Below are positions 44,081-54,511 of a stretch of 64,000 bases of DNA, one piece after another. Each line of letters starts with the position of its first letter. The stretch's first letter is position 1. Source of the stretch: Phlyctochytrium arcticum (taxonomy: Eukaryota; Chytridiomycota; Chytridiomycetes; Chytridiales; Chytridiaceae); assembly GCA_025602905.1 (NCBI GenBank), contig JAHLKI010000015.1, forward strand, positions 434,001 to 498,000, written 5' to 3'. A program made the translations under genes and the position numbers. Under the pieces are notes generated by a model. The model was given only the letters and a program-made list of their open reading frames with translations. It was not told the origin of the DNA and ran no database searches.

Positions 44081-44511
44081 AAATTTCCCACCATTTTTTT
44101 TTTGCATTTTTCGTCTGAAGATTCTGGAGCAGTTCACAAAGGAATTAGTTGAGACATTGACACATTTTTGATGCCACTGTAATAAATCGCATGAATGAAA
44201 TCAGAAGTTTTAAAATACAATTGTCTCTGCAGCAATTGCTTGGTTGCCTCTGAACGTGTGTAACACGTTCCATAGATGGGAATTGTTTGTCTTCTCTATT
44301 CATAGCAACTTCCAAACAGCCCTAAATGTGATGATTTCACCCAGCGTGAGCCTATGTCTATCCGCTTCCATTTTAGAAATCTGACCTCGGGCAGTTCATC
44401 CTTTCCTCTGGGTATCTCGACGCGCTCTTGAGCGCCTTCACCGTATAATTGGTGACTGCCCCTCATACTCAGAATTGACATCAACGAAAAGAGATTCCAC
44501 TTTTCTTTCAA

Positions 44512-44590
44512 GGCGCCGTAAATCAAAAGATTCTGTTGATCATTCTGATTGAAAACACCTTGATATCCCGAGTTCGACCTCGGGCGGCGC
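44512..44590 (+). ncRNA. tRNA-like unit 7
   Basis: Complete ends, 79 nt, middle reads AAAAGATTCTGTTGATC; oligo-T at about 44602. Confidence 0.58.
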
Positions 44591-44943
44591 AATTTCCCAC
44601 TCTTTTTTTTTGCATTTTCCGGTCCAAGATTGGAGAGAATTTGAACGATGATTGGCTCAGACATTGACATAATTTTGATGAGAGGGCAATGAAACGTCTG
44701 AAAGATCTCAGAAGTTCTGACATACAGTTGTCTCTGAGATTTGTCCCCAAATTTCACCATAATACTTCCAATCGCAAATGAGTTGATTTCACCAAGCAGC
44801 ATTAGTTTCCGGATCAAAATCGCGCAGTTCATCCCCCCTGCGGGTGTCTCAACGCGTCGTTCAACGCGCTCACAGTAGGAGCGGTGACTTTCCCTCATGC
44901 GTGAAATGATCATGAACAAAAAAAGAGCCCAACTTTCAGACAA

Positions 44944-45026
44944 GGCGCCGTGGGCATATCAATTGCAACTTCAAACTATTATGATTGAAATCACCCGTAT
45001 CTCCCGAGTTCGACCTCGGGCGGCGC
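44944..45026 (+). ncRNA. tRNA-like unit 8
   Basis: Complete, 83 nt, middle with TTCAA...TTGAA potential stem; oligo-T at about 45040. Confidence 0.6.
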
Positions 45027-45438
45027 AATTTCTCACCATTTTTTTCTGGCATTTTTGCATTATTCGATTGATTGACACATTGTTTTTATAAGCGTGCAGT
45101 GGATCACATAAAGGCTCTTACAGATCTGAACCTGCCATTGTACCGCCATTGCTTCTCTTCATCTTCGGACGCGTTCGCCGCGTGAATCTCACGGATGGGA
45201 ATTGTCGCCTTTGCTCACAATAACACTTAAACAACTGTGAATGTGTTGATTTCATTTAGAACTATGGTCATGTCAGCACCAGTGTCGATGTTATAGGTTC
45301 GAATTCAAGCTGGACAACCGCTCCCATCTGCCTCGGTGTCTCTCGACGCGTCGTTGAAGGCGCTCACAACAGAAGCGGTGACTTCCCCTCATACCCGAAA
45401 TGATCATCAACGAAAAAAGAGCCCAACTTTTCATACAA

Positions 45439-45520
45439 GGCGCCGTGGGCATCTCAATTACAACTTCAAACTATCTTGATTGAAATCACCGGATATCCCG
45501 AGTTCGACCTCGGGCGGCGC
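45439..45520 (+). ncRNA. tRNA-like unit 9
   Basis: Complete, 82 nt, almost identical to unit 1 (inverted block). Its downstream T-run is weaker (CTTCCTTTTGG). Confidence 0.58.
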
Positions 45521-45545
45521 AATTTCCCAACTTCCTTTTGGCATT

Positions 45546-46395
45546 TTTTGGTGGAAGTTTGAAGAGTACACGACTAAATCTTGGCGCTGATTTTGACAGC
45601 TTTTTGTATGCAGGTGCCAGAGACTGTAAGTGACTGAACGCTCTGCTGGAATTGGACTCTGAAACGCGTTCGGCCGTGTGAGTTTTTGCGGACGGGGATC
45701 TCCAGAATCGGCCGGACACAGTCGAACCTGTATTGACTTTCACCGCACTCTCAACACTATTCTCACAGGATCCATCCTGGACAGCACAGCACATCCTCTC
45801 CCACTTCCAGGCGGCTAGTGTTCGAAAAAAGATTTCGTTCTCTTTTACAAACCCCGATGGGATTTTAATTTTCCCAGTATGAGAACCTGGCTATCCTACC
45901 ACCCGGAGTTACTACAAAAAAACGTATTTCACAGTGCTAATACCAGTGATTACTGTTATGCACAACCCATCCCGAATAACATCTTACCACCCCTCACCCA
46001 GAGATCCGATTTCACCCTTTGGTATTCTCCTCAAAGCATTCAATGCGTCCGGTACAGAGCCGTATATATCCCGAATAGGTACAGAGAGCTAGACAGAGTG
46101 TTGGTAATACTACCCCCATCCCACTTGAAAAATGTCAGAATAGCTGCGCAAATGTTCTCACAGCATATATCAGAGAGGGACATCGGCCCGATACACCAAG
46201 CAGCAGGTCAAAGTACATCTACCCTCAAAATGAAAAAAGAAGAGCACCCCCAAACCATTTCTCTCCCCCCTCTTGTGTCGCGCACTGCCGTAGTATGCCT
46301 GAGACCATCCATCCCCCGTCCAATGATAGGATCTACAGCCTCTTGCCACGCAGTGTATATGAGGGTAGAGTCGACACTGGAATTCATCAAGAAAC
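45546..46395. other. Spacer between array and tRNA-His (block B)
   Basis: Nearly identical, inverted, to 30117-31255. It contains a 196-codon plus-strand frame that runs through the tRNA gene; see rejected items. Confidence 0.6.
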
Positions 46396-46465
46396 GCCAA
46401 GCTAGTATAGTGGCAGTACGCCGCGTTGTGGCCGCGATGACCCCGGTTCGATTCCGGGGCTTGGC
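46396..46465 (+). tRNA. tRNA-His (GTG), copy 2
   Basis: Sequence identical to copy 1 through the 70-nt body, with B box GGTTCGATTCC. It lies between the tRNA-like array and the decayed ELO fragment. Confidence 0.92.
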
Positions 46466-46834
46466 ATGATTTTTTGCTCTTTTTTCCTTCCGCCCTTCGG
46501 ATCTTGTGGATTCGTTGAACTGTTCGAAACCCTCTTGGCTTTTGGTCCATGTTTTGACCAGTCCGGGCAGTTCGTGTATTCCACCAACGCCAAGAGAAAG
46601 TGGAGATGTCCATTCGTGTTCGATAACATATTTCTGGTTGGGCAGACATTACGAGTGGGACGCAGCTAACAACCGGTAGTGCCTGTCGGTTCAACGCTGT
46701 CATTGTATTAGTTTGTTCGTAAGACAAGAACAGTATCTAATTCCTGAAGATTATGCTGCAATATCAAGCAATATGTGAAACACAGGAACATCCTTTTCTC
46801 ACGACGTGAGCGACAACCGTCCCAAGGTTCTAAG

Positions 46835-47160
46835 CTATGCGACGTCTTCGCAAGCTCTCCGCGCGAACATCATCAATGATCTTGTCCTCGCCCATTTTTG
46901 CTGTCGAACACTTGGCGGCAGCAACCGCCTTCTTGCCCGTAGACTCATTTCCGCCCCACTTGTACGTCTGGCAAAGAATTCAACAGACACAAGGAGATAG
47001 CTGGAGAGGATGAAACAGCCGATACCGGCGGCCAGAGGGGTACCAGAGCATCTTCCGAGGCGAAAGTTGGGAATCTGGCCGACGAGCGGGTCGGATGAGA
47101 GGTTGATGTGGGTAACAAAGCAGATGGCAAACAAGTCAATCATGACTGAAATGAAGTTCT
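46835..47160 (-). pseudogene. Decayed ELO last-exon copy (block B)
   Basis: The minus-strand frame shares SSDPLVGQIPNF, CSGTPLAAGIGCFILSSYLL with the ELO gene. A one-base deletion after EFFAR shifts the frame; the other frame then continues TYKWGG...KKAVAAAK...DVRAESLRRRR. The upstream exons with the HxxHH box are absent. Confidence 0.88.
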
Positions 47161-47169
47161 CGACTGCAT

Positions 47170-48599
47170 GCATGCAGTTGCAATTGCATATTTGCTCGTG
47201 TATGTACCACCCGACGCGACGATATTGCATCTATTTTTATGCAGCCATTCTGACAGTAAATTATTCGAGAATCGCACGGGTCCACTTCGGGCAGTAAGTC
47301 CAATCATTAATCAACACCAACAAACCTTATCGAATCTTATAAGACCCAGCGCAGAAACACATTCCGCTCATCTCCCACTTCCTTACACGGATTGCACACT
47401 TATTAGCTGCAGTGGCGCGTCTTTGACACCGATCTATAACATATTCGAACCTTGCTGGTTAGCGCAGTAAGTCCAGCCAACATCAACAAAACTTGTTGCG
47501 TATGGGGAGACCTGGTCCATATCAATGCAGAAAACACCTTCCCGCACATCTTCCTCTTCCTCATACGGGTGAGGTGGTCCTTTAACGCGTCTTTCACACC
47601 GACTAAAAAGACATTCGAAGTTTCACTTAATGGTCAATGTCACTAGTGGTAGATTGTCACGAATTGGAAACCATGACTTCTGACCCGCCACAACGGAGCT
47701 GAAGTTCTACATCTGTTCTTCCTCATGATAGGGGGTAAAGGTCTGTACGTACTTCTTTTAGCGTTTTCGAATCGGCGGAGGATGATAGTACCCATGCGGT
47801 TCACAATTCCTGATGACAAAGGTATAACAAAGAAGGTTCATGTCTATTGAGCTCCTACATCAGGCCTTTGATCCTTCTGATCTCATCCCGCGGTTTTTGT
47901 TCGCGATTGTCGAGCTCAGCTAGAGCAATCATATTCGGCTCTTTACATGACCTAGTTCACCCTTAGCAGAATCGTCCCTGCCCCCAAAAATGTCTTTTTC
48001 TTTGTTGGGGACGGTCATGAAGTTATGTAAATTATGATACAAGCACCGCCAGCATAAGCGCCAAGTACTGCGGATTCCCATGGTCGGGCGCTATGACAGA
48101 CATCCACTAAGCGGGTTCCTTTCCGCCAGCAAAACTTCTGCAGCCTATTGGAAAAATTGCAGGAGCAGCGAATTAAGCATAGGTAAAGAATGTGTGGGTA
48201 GACACAGCCGGATTGTCCCCGTTACCAGGCCCGCAGACATAGCTCGTAATCTTTTTTATGCGGTGAGTATACTATACCGTACACCAGTGGACAGAGCTCG
48301 GCTATGTGCGACATCCTTGTCACAGATATTCCTATAGGATTCAAAATGAGATGTATCCACGTATACTGAAGTGGGATGGCAGGTGCAGTCATCCCAGAGA
48401 ACAAGCAAAGGTCTGTACCAGCAACTATCAAGTCCTCCATGACAACTACTTTCGAATTTTTGCCGTTCAATATTTTTTTCAAAGCAATATTAGACCGTCG
48501 TAGATGGGGATATTTTGGGTTTAAGTTCGGGCAGGAGCAACTGCCTATCATCCCTTGCCGTATTTCTCGACCGTTACTTCTCATAACTGCTTTCTAAGA
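47170..48599. other. No gene recognised; short tandem repeats
   Basis: Two to three imperfect copies of a roughly 175-bp unit at about 47291-47640 share GTAAGTCCA..CA(A/T)CAACA, CGCGTCTTT(G/C)ACACCGA and ACATTCGAA. The rest (47650-48590) is stop-rich. Confidence 0.45.
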
Positions 48600-48699
48600 G
48601 AAGGATGAACTCGTTACTGCGCATCCTCATAAGGACGGTGACTTCCCCTCACGCATGCAAGTGCCATCAAGAAGATAAACATCTACTCGTTCCTCAAGA

Positions 48700-48788
48700 G
48701 GCGCCGTGGGCATACTACCAACGGTACAACCTATTCAATGTTTAATTTGAAAGAATCCTGGTACTCCGAGTTCGACCTCGCGCGGCGC
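48700..48788 (+). ncRNA. tRNA-like unit 10
   Basis: Longest member, 89 nt, most divergent middle. T-arm stem has a T-to-C-type change (CTCCGAG...CTCGCG); oligo-T about 20 nt downstream. Confidence 0.52.
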
Positions 48789-49107
48789 AAATCCCAACTT
48801 CTTTTTTCACCATGCTTCAACGGGACCCCTTGATCAACTTTCTGAACGAAATGCATGACGGTCATGGATAGCATATAGCGATGGATAATGACTGCGCGTT
48901 CTCGCTCCAGAACTTGGATGCAATTCCTTCAATTATGGGACTTTTCGGCAGCAACACTTGGACTTCTCAGCCTGGGAAGACCTTGACTTGCGGGGTTCAG
49001 CCCGTGTCCCAACGCGTAAGGACAAGGGTTTCTCAACGCGTCAGGACGGTGACTTCCCCTCATGCATGCAAATGTCATCAAGAAGAAAAAGATCATTATC
49101 TTCAACA

Positions 49108-49175
49108 GGCGCGTGGGCATATCAACAACCTTCATCAACCTTACCAACGTTTAGTTTGTAAGCCCTCAAATTTTT
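49108..49175 (+). ncRNA. tRNA-like unit, 3' half missing
   Basis: Begins AGGCGCGTGGGCAT (one C lost) and runs into a T-run without T-arm or 3' acceptor strand. Confidence 0.42.
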
Positions 49176-49189
49176 TTTGGAAAGTGGCT

Positions 49190-51200
49190 TTGGGTGCAGT
49201 CTTGAAATCAGATCGGCAAACCCCCAATGACAAGCACAGATCGTCTTCATGAAGTCTTTGACGTGGTTTATGTATGGCATTCTCAGGTGTGCAGCTAAAT
49301 CATAAATACCGAAAAACAGTTGCAAAACCCGTAGAGTTGTTTGACGGCAAAAGATAGCCCTGGAGATAGCTCGGTGCAGGGGTATAAGGACCACTCAATC
49401 ATGGTGGAGATTCTCCGATGGAGCACGTCACCCTATATATAGTTAGCCGCAGCGTTTGTCGGTCGTCAGCTTTTATTGCGTCGCTCAACAAAACGAAGTC
49501 AATGATCGTAACAAGTCATATTGTACTTTTAGATTACGATATTATTTTAATGATTATGTACATTATGTTCAGCATACAGCAGTCAAGTCGTATTACATGC
49601 ACTTATTAAAGGCCCTCCCGGTGTGAATCCAGATGCAGGTCACAAGGTTCGAGAACGCATGTATCCTGGACCAGGTCCCAGACCGGGCGAAGGCCGCAAG
49701 CTCCGACCACTTAGTATCGCTTGCGGCGGTCCTTTTCACCTACAAGAGAGGCGGTACCGTGAACTTTTTTCTCCGTGGCGCTGATCGCGTGATGGATGAT
49801 GGGTCAGCTCTGTTTGTATGGCTTCGGGTTTGGGATGTGGCCCCTTGATGTTACCTACGCGAGAGGGCCAAGGTGCGTAAGCAGTTGACGCGTCGCGTCG
49901 GCCTGGTCGCGGAGATCTTGCCATTCATGAAAGTACCATGGTCTTGAGGAAAACCTATCCTTCCCGCCGTCAAAGAAAGGATGTTTGTTGCTGTGGTTGA
50001 ATCGTCTGTGGGCTATCTCAGTTTCCCGGAAGTTCCTTCGGTATATCAGCACGGCGCGTGCCTGCCAGGGGTAACTTCTGCGCCGCTCAGATCGGTAGAA
50101 CTTGACGAGCAGAATGGGTCAAGTGTATTCGGTGAAGTGGTAGCGGCAAAGAGTGAAGCAGAAAGGGGGACAACGAAGATCTCGAGTTTTCCTATTGATC
50201 AGGAACGAGTAGAGGTCCTTCAATTTCTGGCACTCTGATTGGCCTGCCTGGTTTGAGTTAGTCGCGAAGTCTCAAAAGTGCAACCACCAAGCGACGACGA
50301 AGACGAACCTGCTGTCGCAGCCTGCCGTGTACTCAAATAAGAGGTGTTCCACGTTGAGCCGTTGTATGACCTTCACCTCGTAGCCAGATACTTCACTACC
50401 GGGTTGGTCCTCGGCGGGAGCAAAAACGAAAACGACGGGCAGTCACGACGACAACGCCGACAACGGGGACAACGACGACGATTTTCGAAGGACCAGACGG
50501 ACCTAGATCCGAAAGTCAAGCTATCCGTGGGTTTAGGAGTGGTGGGGCCGTCTTTTGGTTATTGTGTGGAAGTCGACAAAGTCTTGAATGCTGCAAAACC
50601 TATGCAAAACTCCTCCTCCAACAGGACGAAAACGACAATTGTTCCACCTCAAAACCGTCAAGATCATAGCAGTATTACCTCTCCGATGGCTGCATTTCAA
50701 TACCCAAAACCCTCGACTTACTTTGCGGGTTCTTCACGAGAAGCTGTTCTGCCGTCTTGTTTGCGGCCGTCTTGACTTTTTAAAAACGGCCGCCGCCTCA
50801 AGCTGTGGCGCCAGCGGACAGACATCGAGGGTGGACGTTCCCACGGGAGGAGCTACGATCAAAGTTGGAGACTCTGGGATTTCCCTTATTGCAACTCGTC
50901 AAAGGCCATTACGAGATTTCGCGGAAGAGAATCCCGTAGCAACCCTGATGTGGCAAAACGGGCCCTAAATTCCGCGAACATCATCTCTCAAGCGCTCTTC
51001 ATCAATCCGGACGCTAGAGAAGACCTCCTTCTCACTCTGTCACTCGCTTCTTGCTCGAAATAGGCAATAGATCTAGATTCATGCAAAAGACTATCAACAC
51101 AAGGATTGATGAGGATAGGTCTCAACCCTGGTTTCTGCCGTAGTATCTCGTGTGCTGGAGGCCAGCAAGAGCTCTACTTGTTCCATCTCAGCTGCTGTCT
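49190..51200. repeat. 1.9-kb duplicated segment, copy 2
   Basis: Direct partner of 41870-43780. Both are followed after about 200 bp by an array of tRNA-like units, so a unit of at least 5 kb was duplicated. Confidence 0.82.
49606..49752 (+). other. Strongly conserved structured core, copy 2
   Basis: Partner of 42127-42265 with only a handful of substitutions; the 9-bp stem is unchanged. Confidence 0.4.
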
Positions 51201-51439
51201 CACCTATCAAGCAAAGATCATTGACGCGTGCTTCCCATAGATGGACATTCACCCTTATGTTCAAATATACCGATTTCAGTCGAGGCGTTTCCCTTCAATT
51301 AAGAAATCTGACCTCGGGCAGTTTATCCTTTTCCTCTGGGGTATCTCGACGCGCTTTTGAACGCGTTCACCGTATAAAAAGTGACTTCCCCTCATACTGA
51401 GACTTGACATCAGCGGAAAAAGATATCTTTTTCATAAAA

Positions 51440-51521
51440 GGCGCCGTGGGCAAATGAAAGATTCTGTTGATCATCCTGATTGAAAACACCTTGATATCCC
51501 GAGTTCGACCTCGGGCGGCGC
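51440..51521 (+). ncRNA. tRNA-like unit 11
   Basis: Complete, 82 nt, middle like unit 7; oligo-T at about 51534. Confidence 0.6.
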
Positions 51522-51934
51522 AATTTTCCACTCTTTTTTTTTGCATTTTCCGGTCCAAGATTGGAAAGATTTGAGCGATGATTGGTTCAGTCATTGACAT
51601 ATTTTTGATGAGAGGGCAATGAATCGTCTGAAAGATCTCGGATGATATAGCTGTCTCTCTCGTCATCATGTATAGGCCTCCGAACAATGCGTTCGAAGCT
51701 TGCGATGAGAGTTGTCCTCAAATTTCACCATAATACTTGCACAATCGGAAATTTGTTGACTTCATCTAGCACTGTGGTGGGCCTCTCAGCATTAGTTTCC
51801 TAGGATCAAACTCGCGCAGTTCATCTCACTGCGGGTATCTCGACGCGTCGTTGAACGCGCTCACAATAGATGCGGTGACTTCCCCTTATGCGTGAAATGG
51901 TGATCAACGAAAAAAGATTCCATTTTTCATACGT

Positions 51935-52015
51935 GGCGCCGTGGGCATATTAACAACCTTACCAACGAAGTCATTGTAAGCACCCTGGTATCCCGAGTTC
52001 GACCTCGGGCGGCGC
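51935..52015 (+). ncRNA. tRNA-like unit 12
   Basis: Complete, 81 nt, middle like unit 10/49108 (CAACCTTACCAACG); oligo-T at about 52028. Confidence 0.6.
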
Positions 52016-52407
52016 AATTTCCCACCCTTTTTTGGATTTTCCGGCCGGGAGTGTATAGCATTTTGACCAAATGATCAGGCTCAGATCAGCGCAGACATGA
52101 ACACATTTTTGATGAGAGAGGGCAATGAATCGTCTGAAAGATCTCAGAGATTTTAAGCTAATGTAGTCTCTGCCGGCATCCTTTATAACATTCGCAGCTT
52201 GCATTTCACAGATGAGAGCTTTCCCCAAATTTTACTATAATATTTGCACAATCGTAAATGTGTTGATTTTACCAAGCGCTGGTGGAAATAGTTTCCGGAT
52301 CAAAATCGCGCAGTTTATCCCCCTGCGGGTGACTCGAAGCGTAGGCGGTGACTTCCCCTCTTGAGTGAAATGGTGATCAACGAAAAAAGAGCCCAACTTT
52401 CATACAA

Positions 52408-52490
52408 GGCGCCGTGGGCATCTCAATTACAACTTCAAACCATCATGATTGAAATCACCCGGATATCCCGAGTTCGACCTCGGGCGGCGC
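52408..52490 (+). ncRNA. tRNA-like unit 13
   Basis: Complete, 83 nt, close to units 1, 8 and 9; short downstream T-run. Confidence 0.58.
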
Positions 52491-53341
52491 AATTTCCCAC
52501 CTAATTTTTACGTTTTTGGCGTATTCTGTGGAATATTGGGGAGCGTATGATTGATTAGAACTGATATTGACACAATTAATCATTGAACGGTCTCAGCCGT
52601 TTGGAACTACTGGACAGTTGTCTCTGCTAGGATTGGACTCTGGACGCGTTCGGACGTGTGAGTTTTTGCAGACAGAATCGGCTGTGCCCAGTCGAATGTG
52701 AATTTACGTTCAACGAGCTCTCAAACTTATTTTCGCAGGATCGACTTTGAACGGCACATCTTCTCCCACTTCCAGGCGGCCAGTGTTCGAAAAAAGATTT
52801 CGTTCTTTTACAAACCGCGATGGGAATTTAATTTTTCCAGTATGAGAACCTGGCTATCCTACCACCCGGAGTTACTACAAAAAAACGTATTTCACAGTGC
52901 TGATGCCCCCCATGCCTACTTATTCACGACAATCGACGAACATCTCACAACGCACCCAGAAATCTGATTTCACCCTTTGGCATTCTCCTCAAAGCATTCA
53001 ATGCGTCCGGTACAGAGCCGTATATATCCCGAATAGGTACAGAGAGCTAGACAGAGTGTTGGTAATACTACCCCCATCCCACTTGAAAAATGTCAGAATG
53101 GCTGCGCAAATGTTCTCACGGCACAGAACATATACCCTGATACACCAAGCAGCAGGTCAAAGTACATCTGTCCTCAAAATGAAAAAAGAGCACCCCCAAA
53201 CCATTTCTCTCCCCCCTCTTGTGTCGCGCCTGCTGTAGTATGCCTGAGACCATCCATCCCCCGTCCAATGATAGGATCTACAGCCTCTTGCTACGCAGTG
53301 TATATGAGGGTAGAGTCGACACTGGAATTCATCAAAAAAAC

Positions 53342-53411
53342 GCCAAGCTAGTATAGTGGCAGTACGCCGCGTTGTGGCCGCGATGACCCCGGTTCGATTC
53401 CGGGGCTTGGC
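53342..53411 (+). tRNA. tRNA-His (GTG), copy 3
   Basis: Identical 70-nt body to copies 1 and 2, in the third duplicated block. Confidence 0.92.
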
Positions 53412-53774
53412 ATGATGTTTTGCTCTTTTTTCCTTCCGCCCTTCGGGTCTTGTGGATTCGTTGAACTGTTCGAAACCCTCTTGGCTTTTGGTCCATGTTT
53501 TGACCAGTCCGGGCAGTTCGTGTATTCCACCAACGCCAACAGAAAGTGGAGATGACATCCGGGGTACATCCATTCGTGTTCGATAACATATTTCTGGGTA
53601 GCGAACACATGAAGACAGGGAGAGTTACCGGGAGTGGCTGTTGGTTCAACGATATCATTTGGTAATATTATTAATTCCAAAAGAATACGCTGCAATAACA
53701 AGCAGTAGGCAAAAGAAAAGGCAGTTAAGGAACAGACTCACGAATGTTAGCGAACAACCGTTCAAGGCTTTGAG

Positions 53775-54010
53775 CGATGCGACGTCCTCGCAAGCTATCT
53801 GTGCGGACATCACCAAGAATCTTTTCCTCGCTCAGTTTTGCTCTTGGACGGCAGCAACCGCCTCCTTGCCAGTAGATCCAATTCCGCCGTATTTGTAAAT
53901 CTTGAAGAAGAATTGGACAAACAGGAGGAGGTACAGGAGGAGGTAGTTGGACAAGATGAAGCATCAATGCCACCGTATACCAGAGCATTTTTCCGAGGCC
54001 AAAGTTGAAA
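53775..54010 (-). pseudogene. Decayed ELO last-exon copy (block C)
   Basis: Retains GLGK at the start and EEKILGDVRTDSLRGRRIA at the end, but with frameshifts between. No catalytic box. EF3 starts 500 bp to the right. Confidence 0.85.
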
Positions 54011-54511
54011 GTTGTGAATCTGGCTGGATAATTCTCGTGTAATTTTTGATCTGGACCTGTCTTTCGAATGTTCGAAACGTGTTTTCCTTTTCCGTGATGT
54101 CCTGCGCAGAAGACCATTCTTTTTTTTCCTGGCCAATCTTTTTTTTTCCAAGCTGTCCTAATACAGCTATGATATTAGCAGAAAGGTCTGTAACGTCGAG
54201 AGTCCCTTTTTTCGGGAGTACCGATGAATGGGAAGTTATACTCGTCCATGGGTCCAGACCAGACTCCAGGCCTCGGCTGCGCAGCCAGCGGGGTCGATAA
54301 TAATACCGTGGCTCCGCCCTGGGCCGCCTGCAATCTCGACAATCCAGCGCCGATTTTTTTTTTTTTTCAAACTTGAAAACCCTGGACGTTGGGAGTGTTT
54401 CCTTCAAACATTTTTAACAACGGCCCCAGCGTTGGACTCTGCTGATACAAGACTTTTTGTGTGTGTTTGTTACAGACTTCTACTGCCGCTTTCGTTTTCT
54501 CTTCATTGTTT
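54011..54511 (+). promoter_or_regulatory. EF3 upstream region
   Basis: Contains T-runs (54118-54150, 54354-54367) and a CT-rich leader before the start codon; no gene on either strand. Confidence 0.45.

Larger units (their letters stand above)
43860..45545 (+). repeat. Tandem array of tRNA-like units (four copies)
   Basis: Units start at 43997, 44512, 44944 and 45439. Each is preceded by a conserved block with GACGC(G/A)TCGTTGAACGC, GCGGTGACTT(C/T)CCCTCAT and GAAAAAAGAGCCCAACTT. The period is 430-515 bp. Confidence 0.8.
45439..47160. repeat. Segmental block B
   Basis: Contains, left to right, the last array unit, the 1-kb spacer, tRNA-His and the decayed ELO exon. It is an inverted copy of block A and a direct copy of block C. 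Confidence 0.85.
48600..49180 (+). repeat. Short tandem array of tRNA-like units (two copies)
   Basis: Units at 48700 and 49108. Both are preceded by GGTGACTTCCCCTCA(C/T)GCATG; the second is truncated. Confidence 0.7.
51290..52500 (+). repeat. Tandem array of tRNA-like units (three copies)
   Basis: Units at 51440, 51935 and 52408, spacing 495 and 473 bp. Confidence 0.78.
52408..54010. repeat. Segmental block C
   Basis: Same order as block B with more substitutions and small deletions (for example around 52900-52960 and 53125). Confidence 0.85.

Noticed and set aside
45879..46469. 196-codon frame (MRTWLSYHPELLQ...) present almost unchanged at 45879-46469 (+) and 30633-30043 (-)
   Set aside because: It runs through the tRNA-His gene, is disrupted in the third copy (52840 onward), and its conservation is explained by the recent block duplication. 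No family resemblance.
31264..52490. CRISPR-like array of repeats with variable inserts
   Set aside because: Repeat period of 400-515 bp, no 20-40 nt spacers, eukaryotic context, no cas genes.
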